DNA from: Pedosphaera sp.
GTDB taxonomy: Bacteria; Verrucomicrobiota; Verrucomicrobiia; Limisphaerales; AAA164-E04
Direction of reading: 5' to 3'
Assembly: GCA_002686885.1 (NCBI GenBank)
Contig: NYYT01000032.1
Span: 4,746-38,949, forward strand
Length of the DNA stretch: 34,204 nt
Of the stretch, positions 9,501-16,428 are shown piece after piece (position 1 is the stretch's first letter; every line of letters starts with the position of its first letter). The translations under genes were made by a program, and so were the position numbers. The notes below the pieces were generated by a model. The model worked only from the letters and a program-made list of their open reading frames with translations, was not told where the DNA came from and made no database searches.

Positions 9501-10225
9501 CCAAAATCTCTTACCTCTGCCGGTGCGTTTGCCGAGGCCACGCGTTGCCCGTTCAAATAGGCGATAAAGCCATCATCGTAATCTACCTCAAGCATCAACC
9601 CATTGGAAACCGGCCGGCTTGGCAAAAAGAACTCGTGCCTCATTAAAACCACCGTCGTTCCGGGCGGAAGTTGTGTTGCGTCATCTTCATCTCCATAACC
9701 GACTCCGGCGCGGCCCGTACGGAATGTCTGGTCATCGAACTCCATTTTCATCCAACTCGACGGAATTCTCACCTGCCCTTCTCCTTGTTCAGTCGTATCT
9801 TGCACGAGATACTTCCATTGTGCGCCGGAATCAATCAGGGCATCCACCAACGGCATCGCCATTAACCATGAGTGCGACGAATCCAACACCTCAACTTCCT
9901 TTTTCTTCCCTGACATCCAAACCAGGAGGTGTCCGCCGGCGGGAATCCGCTGCTCAGAGAATGTCCACTTATCCGGATTCGATAGATCATCCGTCAGCCT
10001 GTAACCCTCTAGGGAAACGGCCTTGGAACCGGCATTGAAAAGTTCCACCCAATCGCTGCTCTCGCCTCGATCGTCACGAATTCCCGTCTGGTTCGACGCG
10101 AGAATCTCATTCAGTCGGATACCAACAGGTGGAGCGGCGGCTCCGGAAATCTTTTCACCGACCAGAGCACATAGCCCAATTGCCCAGACCCAAATACCAA
10201 CGGATGGGAAAACTGTGATCATCAT
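6581..10225 (-). CDS. lamin-tail / CotH-kinase protein with C-terminal lectin-like propeller
   Basis: The ATG pair at 10225/10222 is preferred over a TTG 63 nt upstream, because it starts a hydrophobic export segment (ITVFPSVGIWVWAIGLCALVG). The protein is about 1214 residues. Visible order: lamin-tail domain about 34-110 (RLNEILASN, DWVELFN); a beta-sandwich about 150-330 (DDGFIAYLNG); a chitobiase-C-like repeat about 370-450 (IRYTLDGTEPS); a CotH kinase domain about 458-800 with RLHGGSSR, LVLRAS, SSIRDQVV, GVYNITERLDEEF, NNNWYAAR and WIFLCWDAEWG; then a repeat region about 845-1214 with YRGRDGHIHELSFDG, resembling PLL or fucose-lectin-type propellers. CotH proteins are known as secreted or spore-coat protein kinases. 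The role of this exported version is unknown. Lectin-like blades suggest it binds glycans, which is inference. Confidence 0.85.
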   Translation of the reverse strand: MMITVFPSVGIWVWAIGLCALVGEKISGAAAPPVGIRLNEILASNQTGIRDDRGESSDWVELFNAGSKAVSLEGYRLTDDLSNPDKWTFSEQRIPAGGHLLVWMSGKKKEVEVLDSSHSWLMAMPLVDALIDSGAQWKYLVQDTTEQGEGQVRIPSSWMKMEFDDQTFRTGRAGVGYGDEDDATQLPPGTTVVLMRHEFFLPSRPVSNGLMLEVDYDDGFIAYLNGQRVASANAPAEVRDFGAVSRGGHDAGIPERFDLSAHAGLLQAGKNVLAVVGLNISATSSDLSCHPKLALLPMVSHVNFTLEKGGGTLFLVAPGGMIADQMLYPKQIADQSMGRSSVNHNEWRYFLNATPGIANGVGRLQTKPLDAPWFNPAPGVFDDEISVVARAILPAGKVIRYTLDGTEPSEQSAVYQRPIQLTKTVLLRAAIFDGKERCSEIESGTFLVGERPELPVLAISMTTPNFHDVHLRPNVFGHAGERPGFLEYFDDSGKRVLMTGFGLRLHGGSSRGGGLQTKKSYRAYFRKRYGDGRLGGSIIPQAEVEDFDKLVLRASANDKATHGSSIRDQVVRDVHADMGGLAAKGSWAVLMINSEHRGVYNITERLDEEFLASHLGPGEYDVIKTGETILSGTREGWDELREFVSSNDFSDDANYEELARRVDLENLTAYMAVNMCLLNFDWPNNNWYAARRVPDGKWIFLCWDAEWGLGYRHPGFGDAHYGIDMDPYAFMDSGGGYGGSLIRLIFLAALDNPEYVAYYRRAVRQYLEGPLSTENILRHVHRHRDAIAEDLAVEYRNRGQGLDRWHEQIRQVELFARNCPAYFEKHTNEYFSFRNTPGSNSRLGMIEGKDGKRYVVFRRADGRLGELASSADVDDWTQSVIRVEGTFPLAAGRPFVYSLEPGGRRILYRGQAGHLHELSASTEGGLWNKKDLTAQLQLPIASSDPTAVVAKGTLRIAYVDENSRPWELWLESNGVWRSHPLPTSPRPASDVTITAASSGLYVAYRTMFNVPCVQTVPWEAVQEGRRPWTHRLTQRVPCIGQPVGSDAGGTWRIIFRPISNWPLREPFIFHWDNGRGYREYSGSCDGLMQGTEAQHRFQALELIGEPNTAAASNPIALSDASGDEHFLSYVDEIGHLQEAHWIEPTGTDSGKGQWRLTDLTKLAGAPPAEGEPAGLISSWTSGRYYVYRGRDGHIHELSFDGRWGHCNLSVSAVD

Positions 10226-10321
10226 TTCTATTTCAAACGCGGAAAGATTACCTACCACCCCCAAAACAATCGCCCCCGACTCACACAAAAAGCAGGCACT
10301 TCAACTCCAATATTGTGTAAC

Positions 10322-10865
10322 AAAGCCAGAAACAGATTTGACCTGACTGTTCCGCTTGCAGTGTTCAAATTAGATCATTCCCTCAAGCATGCTCAAGCCG
10401 AACTGGCAACAGAGCCCGACGGCCTGATTATTGACGCCATCTACGCTCACAGTCTCCATGACCAAGTTGGCTCGTGAGGAAACCGGTATGAGTGAACGAA
10501 CATTTCACACACTGTTAAAACAAGTCTCAGCGGATGGTTCGGTAACAAAGGACCCTGTGACTCCTATTTGGACTACTGCAGCTTTGCAGTGCAAGATCTA
10601 GAGCCAGTTCTAATGCATACTCAAGCGAGAACGGGCTCTGGAGCTACTGTCCAAGCGCGCTGAACGAGTCACTGGTGGCCTTGGTCGGCAGCTGGGGCAG
10701 CAGAACAAAGTCATCCAGGTCAATGCAATCACCCAAGTGCTGAACTCTCAACTGACCCCTGACAATGTGTGGCATCGGGGAGTGTTTGATCGGTTCACGA
10801 CCAGAACCTGTGAATCGGTAGTTCATGCACCGCTAAATGGTCCAAATCCATTGACATTTTATTGA
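10322..10865 (+). pseudogene. decayed coding remnants, function not recognised
   Basis: Three open plus-strand segments follow each other in different frames or split by stops. Segment one (to 10477) reads protein-like with VFKLDHSLKHAQAEL and GLIIDAIYAHS. Segment two (10458-10601, 47 codons from an ATG) contains LAREETGMSERTFHTLLKQ, which looks like a helix-turn-helix. Segment three (10614-10865, no start codon) reads KRERALELLSKRAERV and QVNAITQVLNSQLTP. The amino acid mixture is that of real proteins, but no frame is intact. They may be pieces of one replication- or regulation-type gene from a mobile element, or of two genes; I cannot name a family. The position directly next to the tRNA fragment fits the end of a decayed integrated element. 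Confidence 0.4.
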
Positions 10866-10911
10866 CACAAATTTCGTCAATAATTGCGTTTTGGTGCGTA
10901 TACGTACGCAA
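10861..10911. promoter_or_regulatory. two inverted repeats beside the tRNA fragment
   Basis: ATTGAC and GTCAAT are perfect complements around 9 nt (10861-10881). TGCGTA and TACGCA are perfect complements around TACG (10895-10910). They sit about 90-120 nt before the intact part of the tRNA fragment, where integrase or excisionase arm sites would be expected at an element end. They could equally be operators of a lost gene. No protein binding can be shown from sequence. Confidence 0.3.
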
Positions 10912-10979
10912 ACTGCAGATCGGGCCAATAAGCCATAATTGTTTGACAAATAGCTACTTACATCCAGCTAAACGACTTG

Positions 10980-11055
<76 letters not shown>

Positions 11056-11148
11056 TGGCTGTCTTAAGGCTGACAAGCCCTTCTCTGTATTTGCCCAGCC
11101 AACCCTAAGCTGGTCAAGTGACCCACTCCATGATTGGATGAGGCTTAG

Positions 11149-12066
11149 ATGCCAAAAGCACCGTCTGCCACCATCGCCGCCTTTGAAGCGCTTTCACGTC
11201 TGAGGAAGGATTACAGTCAATCCTTCCTCAGACGTGACGCACACAACCAGCGATGGATTGAAAGCCTCATCCAGATGAGTCAGCTTCATGGCGAGAAAGA
11301 GACCCTCAATCGCGTGTCTGAGGAAATCGCCTCCTTCCCCAAGACAAATCGAGCCTCTGGGGCATCGAAAGATACCGACGTCTCTGCCCCTTCCCAAAAG
11401 ACAAAAAAGGATGCCCATAACGATGCTCCAAAAGGACCGGAGGCCTCCACGGATCGCTTGGAGCGCTGGAAGAGAAAAGTCAAAACAGGCCTTGAGGGAA
11501 TGCGTAAGGAACTCAAACAGGCCATCGAGGATTATCAGACCGCTCGTCACGCAGAGATCCTTGCCTCGGATTGGATGTTTCAGCAGGAAGCCGCCTACAA
11601 GCAGCTGGCCATCTCCTACCTTCTTCAACAACGTTCGGACTGGAAGGCCTCCTTCTTTGCCGTGGACGCTACCATGCTGTGTAGCATCTATCGGGACCAA
11701 TCCCAACAGTGGCAAGCCCATGGCGAACTGGCTTCCCTCGATGTCCTCAGACTACCTGAAATCGAACACAGGCTAACCGAAAAACCCTCCCCCCAGGAGT
11801 TTCACAAAACCCTTGAGTCGGCGATTCGAAAAAAACGCCTGAAGTTTGAAGATGCGATGATCGAATGTCGTTTGGTGGCGGACCCTGATCGGGTGGACGC
11901 CGTTTTGATAGAGCTTCCCATCGAAACCTTGTCCTTTCCCCTGCGCATGGCAGACCATCTCCACCATTTGCTGAGTTGTGGGCGCCAGCGTCGAATCACG
12001 GCCAAAGTACTCGGTTTTCCGAGAACAACAAAGCCGCGCAAAGCAGCGAAAAAAGCGGCCTCCTGA
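11149..12066 (+). CDS. unrecognised cytoplasmic Lys/Arg-rich protein
   Basis: A 305-residue protein without signal peptide or membrane segment, starting at ATG 11149 behind GATGAGG. I do not recognise the family. The N-terminal third is helical and charged. Residues 65-105 are a polar, low-complexity linker (KTNRASGASKDTD, SQKTKKDAHNDA). The middle is strongly helical (LERWKRKVKTGLEGMRKEL, possible coiled coil). A folded part follows (SDWKASFFAVDATMLCSIY, VLIELPIETLSFPLRM), and the tail is basic (TTKPRKAAKKAAS), like nucleic-acid-binding tails. A 19-bp perfect inverted repeat lies at codons 16-30. It is the first gene right of the tRNA fragment and the first of an apparent four-gene operon, with 91 nt to the next start. 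The basic tail hints at DNA or RNA binding; this is only inference. Confidence 0.75.
   Translation: MPKAPSATIAAFEALSRLRKDYSQSFLRRDAHNQRWIESLIQMSQLHGEKETLNRVSEEIASFPKTNRASGASKDTDVSAPSQKTKKDAHNDAPKGPEASTDRLERWKRKVKTGLEGMRKELKQAIEDYQTARHAEILASDWMFQQEAAYKQLAISYLLQQRSDWKASFFAVDATMLCSIYRDQSQQWQAHGELASLDVLRLPEIEHRLTEKPSPQEFHKTLESAIRKKRLKFEDAMIECRLVADPDRVDAVLIELPIETLSFPLRMADHLHHLLSCGRQRRITAKVLGFPRTTKPRKAAKKAAS
11194..11237. repeat. 19-bp perfect inverted repeat inside the start of a gene
   Basis: The arms TCACGTCTGAGGAAGGATT (11194-11212) and its exact reverse complement (11219-11237) are separated by ACAGTC. In mRNA this is a very stable hairpin beginning 45 nt after the start codon. There is no T-tract, so it is not a standard terminator. 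The reading frame stays open through both arms. Confidence 0.9.
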
Positions 12067-12157
12067 AGAACACCAGGAGGGGTGGCTTTGCCCGCGAATC
12101 GACATCGACCGGCCCTCTAATCTTGCGCCTTTTCCGATTACCTGTTCAGGTGCCTCT

Positions 12158-13471
12158 ATGGTCGCTCATTGGTCAGCTTGGACGGGATCTGCTGCACTCA
12201 TGGGGCTTGTCGCGCTGGAGGCTGCCGGCCCAAGTGTTCAGCGTTTCTACACCGAAGGGGTTCCGCATACCGATCGCCATGGTAAGGCATTGAATACCTG
12301 GGACCCGGATCGATCGTTCCTGATGATTGGTTCCTGGGGTGTCCCTGAATCGCGCATCTACAAGGGCGTGGATTATCGCTGGCACCAGCTGGTCGAGGCT
12401 CACTACAACACGGTCTGGCCCTGGCCCATGGGAGGTTACACCACTCAGGCACAACTGGAAGATGCTGCTGAACATGATCTCCAGGTGATCCTCATGCGTC
12501 GCATCGACGTCCGCAACCTGGAAAGCCTCCAGAAGGCTCCCCAATTAATGGGCATTGTCTGGCAGGATGAACCGTTGGTCAACTTCGGCACCGATGCTGC
12601 CCGACAGGGGTTGGAACAAAGGAACTTTGCCACTTACCAAAAACAAATCCACACCGTTCTTCCCGATCTTCCCGTGCTGGTGAACACCTCGCCCTGGATG
12701 GTGGGTAATGGCCGCAGCCCCTGGATCCAATGGCACCGCCTGAGTGACATCAGCTGCCATGACAATTACGTTATCTGGCCTCACACGCGCTCGCTGAATC
12801 TCGGATCCTACGGTAGCGAAAAGAACGGAATCGCCGACTCGATGCAGCTGGCTCTTGAGGTGAATCAGCGAACCAAACCCACATGGCTGATTGTGGGAGC
12901 CTTTGAATCCATGGATTCCCCCCAGGCTGCCTTCCCCTTTCGCTACCCCACCCCGATGCAATTGCGCGGGATGGTCTACAGCGGGGTGATTCACGGGGCA
13001 ACCGGCATCGTCTACTATGCCTGGGACAGCAACGTCACTCGCTTTGGTATGGCACCTCGGCGCCAGCCGGACATCCCCGGAAGGCCTTCGGCAACTCCCA
13101 TGCAGGCCATCATGGGGGAAACCTTGTGGCACACTGCAGCATCCATCAACCAGGAGCTTCTATCCCTCAAGCAAGAGATCCTCACTCCTACCGTGATCAT
13201 GGACTACGCTGTCCAAATAGAGGGAGAGCCCATCACACCCTATCCAGTGCGTACTTTGCTCAAGCACCACCATGAGGAAGGCTTTGTCCTCTTCACCGTC
13301 AACATGGACAGCGTCCCTCTCAAAGCTCGCTACCGTTTCCCCATGATGTTGCGTGCGGCAAGGCCTCTTTTTGAAAACCGCCCTGGCCTTCAATTACCCG
13401 CTTCTGGTGATACCGTTGAGCTTTCCTACGAGCCTTATGAGGTGCACCTGATGCACATCATCCCCCATTGA
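12158..13471 (+). CDS. secreted glycosidase-like protein (TIM-barrel type)
   Basis: The open frame runs further upstream, overlapping the previous gene, but the ATG at 12158 gives the only sensible export signal (SAALMGLVALEAAGP), so I choose it: 437 residues. Barrel-hydrolase marks in order: FLMIGSWG at 54-61, HYNTVWPWPMGGY near 82-94, GIVWQDEP at 132-139, SCHDNYVIWPH at 199-209, WLIVGAFES at 243-251, a PTPMQLRGMVYS segment at 264-275 and GIVYYAWD at 283-290. E138 in DEP is a candidate acid/base by analogy with clan GH-A. The motif order matches the gene at 1027-2913, which has extra N-terminal domains. It precedes a haem protein gene by 80 nt on the same strand, suggesting a secreted sugar-processing unit. 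Family and substrate cannot be named. Confidence 0.8.
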   Translation: MVAHWSAWTGSAALMGLVALEAAGPSVQRFYTEGVPHTDRHGKALNTWDPDRSFLMIGSWGVPESRIYKGVDYRWHQLVEAHYNTVWPWPMGGYTTQAQLEDAAEHDLQVILMRRIDVRNLESLQKAPQLMGIVWQDEPLVNFGTDAARQGLEQRNFATYQKQIHTVLPDLPVLVNTSPWMVGNGRSPWIQWHRLSDISCHDNYVIWPHTRSLNLGSYGSEKNGIADSMQLALEVNQRTKPTWLIVGAFESMDSPQAAFPFRYPTPMQLRGMVYSGVIHGATGIVYYAWDSNVTRFGMAPRRQPDIPGRPSATPMQAIMGETLWHTAASINQELLSLKQEILTPTVIMDYAVQIEGEPITPYPVRTLLKHHHEEGFVLFTVNMDSVPLKARYRFPMMLRAARPLFENRPGLQLPASGDTVELSYEPYEVHLMHIIPH

Positions 13472-13551
13472 CTGGCAAAACACTTTAACCACCCCAAAGG
13501 AATGAGTCGCGCAGGCGCCGTGGGCTTGCCATTCAGTCAGTCCCAGGCAAC

Positions 13552-16428
13552 ATGAGGGCCATATCCATGTCCACACAGAGCGCTTTCTTTTCTTCCACCT
13601 ACCCTAGAGGTCTGATCACCAGGCTTTGCGGGCTGGCTTGGATGGTCTGGATGTTGTGGGAAGGCGCTCACAAGATGCTTCAGGGTGCTGAAGGAAACCA
13701 AGTGCCAGAGGCTTTCCAAACCTTCTGCATGGATTGCCATGACTCGGACACTGCCAAGGGGAACTTGGACCTGGAGCAAGCACTCAAGCACCCCCCTTTG
13801 GATGCCTCACTGGCGTTTGAGCAACTCATCACCGGAGGGATGCCTCCCGCCGAAAAGCCTCAACCCGGTCCGATGGAGCGCCACCAGATGCTGACGCACT
13901 TGGCCAATCGACAGACGCAAATGAATTTGCCCTCATCACGCCGGCTCTCCCGACAAGAATTTATCCACTCAGTGAATGACCTGCTTGGGTTGGATTGGGA
14001 TCTGAGTGAAGCACTGCCCACCGGTAAAGGCACGTTTCTGTTTGATTCGGATCGACGCATCTTGCCCACCGAACCATGGATGGCCGCTGTCTTCCATGTA
14101 ACCGACAGGCTCCTGAATCGAGCGTTTCCTTCGAAGGGGTTTCCTGCGGAGCAACGCTGGGTGACCCAACGCCTGCGGCACAGCCATGACAGCTACGACA
14201 TTTACACCCGTCCCACCGAGGAAGGCATCCTGTTTTCGTGGACTCGAGCCAATAACGGCAACAGCTACTCCTTTTTTTACGATGACTTTGAGCCTCCCTT
14301 GAGTGGCTGGTATGAGATCCAGGTAGAGGCAAAAAAACAGGGGGCGATCGAGGGGGATATCAGTATCGAAGTCTATGCGGGCAAATATTACTTTGCTGAT
14401 GATCGCCCCCAACCCCAGCGCCTGCTGGGGGTCCTTTCCTTGAGCAGCCCAGAAATCCAGCCCCATACCCTGAGAGCTCGTCTGCATCCAGGGGATCAAA
14501 TCTCGATTCATTGTTACGCTGAGGAAAATTTCAGGGAGCAGGATCCAGAGCGGGGTGCCCTCATTCGCCGGATTTCTATCCGCGGGCCCCTGGTGGACAC
14601 ATGGCCACCGACCTCATTGTCAAAAACCTTTGCGGGCTTCCCCCTGAAAGTGCCTGAACGGATCATTCAAACCATGCCACCACCCCAGCCCCATCTTCAG
14701 GCGATCGGTGGTGGCCTCCAAGTGAGCAGCTTCCAGGAAGGGATGGAAAAAGAGTACATGCAGGATGGCATTGCCCGAACCTTCTGGCATTCCCGCTTTA
14801 AGCCGGAGGTGGCATCGCCACCTCATTTCGTCACCCTTGAAAACCCCCATCGACAAACTCTGAGGGGGCTGCTTTACAGCACGTGGACGGGAGGCAACGG
14901 AAACGGTCAGGTCAAAACCTACCGAATTCAAGCATCCGAGAATGGATCCGAATGGGGACCTTCAATTGCCGAAGGCGATCTGGATGTGCAGCTGGCCCAT
15001 GAACAGACCATCGCCTTCAAGGAGCCCATCGACAGCCCTTTTCTCCGCTTTGAAATCACCGATGCCTTGAGCTTGGATGGTCGATCGATTGCTTCCATTG
15101 GGGAGCTGGATGTCCTGGTGGACGAAGCACCCGAAGAAAGACAATGGCAGATCATTGAACCCGCAGACACCTCTGTCTCGGTACTTCAAGAGGTGATCCT
15201 TCGATTTGCCAAACGCGCCCTTGGAAACGACCCAGCTCAGGAGCTGATCGAAGCTTCTCTCGCTATCGCTCAAAGGAGCATGGATCAAGGAGATCCTTTT
15301 CTGACTGCGCTCAAGGCAGGTCTCAAGACGCTACTCTGCTCTCCCTCCTTCCTCATGACACCTGTCATCGACCCTCAAGACGGGCCATCCACGGCCTCCA
15401 CCCTGGCTCGGATCCTGTGGCTATCCGTGCCTGATGATGTGCTGATCGAAATGACACAACGGGGTCCTCTGAACCGCGAGGACATGAGAGGTCAGATCCT
15501 GCGCATGCTTCAGGATGCAAGAAGTCAGCGTATGGTGCGATCCTTTGTCGGCCAGTGGCTTGGACTGGATGGCTTCGACCAAGTGACACCGTCGCTCAAG
15601 CTCTACCCTGCCTATGATACCTTACTGCATCATTTCCTGCCCAAGGAAACAGAAATGTTCATGGCGCACCTGATGCGGGAAAACCTCACGATCGATCATC
15701 TCATCGATTCAGATATTTCATTTCTCAATCAGCGTCTGGCCCGGCACTATGGCATCGAGGGAGTGGTGGGAGCGCAGATGAGGCGAGTTCGTCTGGACCC
15801 TGCGTCCCATCGAGGTGGCTTACTGACCATGGGCAGCATTCTCAAAATGACCACTGATGGGTTTGAAAGCTCCCCCATTCGACGGGGTGCCTGGGTCTCC
15901 AAACAACTGATGGGTAATCCCTTGCCCCCTCCCCCACCATCGGTCCCCACTCTGGAGCCCCATCATGGCCTGGAGGCATCCCTCAAGGAACAGATTAACC
16001 AGCACACCCAGCAGGCTGCCTGCCGTGCCTGTCACAAGATCATCGACCCTTATGGATTTGGTCTCGAATCCTTTGATGCCAGCGGTCAGTGGCGGGAACG
16101 ATACCGAGTCATCCAACCCCACTCCGGAACCTTTCAATACCGCCCCGAAGGCTATTACCAATGGGCGGACCCAGTGGATGCCTCAGGCACCCTTCAAGGT
16201 CAATCCTTTAGGGACATCCAATCCATGAAGGCTCTCCTTCGCCAGGACTTAAAGAAGGTGGCCTATCATTTTGCAAAGGTCTGGTTTCATTATGCCAGCG
16301 GAGCCGAACCGACTCTCCACGAAAGAATCGCATTGCATGCCATGATTCCAGAAGATCCTTCCCGGCTTGGCATGGCAGACTTGATGACAAAGGTACTGAT
16401 CCATGTTATGAAAGATGACACACGATGA
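13552..16428 (+). CDS. DUF1587/DUF1592/DUF1588/DUF1585 haem protein with discoidin-like insert
   Basis: A 958-residue exported protein; an N-terminal hydrophobic stretch lies near residues 20-36. The first haem site CMDCH is at 59-63, the planctomycetal cytochrome c type. DUF1587 follows about 132-195 (RLSRQEFIHSVNDLLGL). A beta-sandwich spans about 216-363 and a second, discoidin (F5/8 type C)-like one about 395-527 (RIQASENGSEWGP, SPFLRFEITDA). Then come DUF1595/DUF1592 (RMVRSFVGQWLGLDGFD), DUF1588 (HRGGLLTMGSILKMTTDG, SPIRRGAWVSKQLMG, LPPPPPSVP) and DUF1585 with a second haem site CRACH at 824-828. Such proteins are abundant in PVC bacteria and usually sit beside a DUF1552 gene, as here, where the stop overlaps the next ATG. 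A periplasmic redox role is presumed from the haem motifs; the reaction is not established. Confidence 0.9.
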   Translation: MRAISMSTQSAFFSSTYPRGLITRLCGLAWMVWMLWEGAHKMLQGAEGNQVPEAFQTFCMDCHDSDTAKGNLDLEQALKHPPLDASLAFEQLITGGMPPAEKPQPGPMERHQMLTHLANRQTQMNLPSSRRLSRQEFIHSVNDLLGLDWDLSEALPTGKGTFLFDSDRRILPTEPWMAAVFHVTDRLLNRAFPSKGFPAEQRWVTQRLRHSHDSYDIYTRPTEEGILFSWTRANNGNSYSFFYDDFEPPLSGWYEIQVEAKKQGAIEGDISIEVYAGKYYFADDRPQPQRLLGVLSLSSPEIQPHTLRARLHPGDQISIHCYAEENFREQDPERGALIRRISIRGPLVDTWPPTSLSKTFAGFPLKVPERIIQTMPPPQPHLQAIGGGLQVSSFQEGMEKEYMQDGIARTFWHSRFKPEVASPPHFVTLENPHRQTLRGLLYSTWTGGNGNGQVKTYRIQASENGSEWGPSIAEGDLDVQLAHEQTIAFKEPIDSPFLRFEITDALSLDGRSIASIGELDVLVDEAPEERQWQIIEPADTSVSVLQEVILRFAKRALGNDPAQELIEASLAIAQRSMDQGDPFLTALKAGLKTLLCSPSFLMTPVIDPQDGPSTASTLARILWLSVPDDVLIEMTQRGPLNREDMRGQILRMLQDARSQRMVRSFVGQWLGLDGFDQVTPSLKLYPAYDTLLHHFLPKETEMFMAHLMRENLTIDHLIDSDISFLNQRLARHYGIEGVVGAQMRRVRLDPASHRGGLLTMGSILKMTTDGFESSPIRRGAWVSKQLMGNPLPPPPPSVPTLEPHHGLEASLKEQINQHTQQAACRACHKIIDPYGFGLESFDASGQWRERYRVIQPHSGTFQYRPEGYYQWADPVDASGTLQGQSFRDIQSMKALLRQDLKKVAYHFAKVWFHYASGAEPTLHERIALHAMIPEDPSRLGMADLMTKVLIHVMKDDTR

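Noticed and set aside
10943-10972. TTGACA followed 18 nt later by GCTAAA as a promoter for the tRNA-like sequence
   Set aside because: The -10 part matches poorly, and the tRNA it would serve cannot fold at its 5' side. It might be a relic, but it cannot be supported.
11057-11079. GGCTGTC pairing with GACAAGCC behind the tRNA fragment as a terminator
   Set aside because: The stem has a bulge and only a weak, interrupted T-rich tail follows.
11978-12157. N-terminal extension of the glycosidase-like frame overlapping the previous gene
   Set aside because: The extension is very basic and reads out of frame with the preceding gene. The ATG at 12158 directly precedes a signal peptide.
12545-13132. 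Long antisense frame (195 codons) opposite the glycosidase-like gene, and similar long antisense frames elsewhere on the right side
   Set aside because: They mirror codons of strongly supported genes in GC-rich DNA. Composition is Gly/Pro/His-rich and no motif is found.
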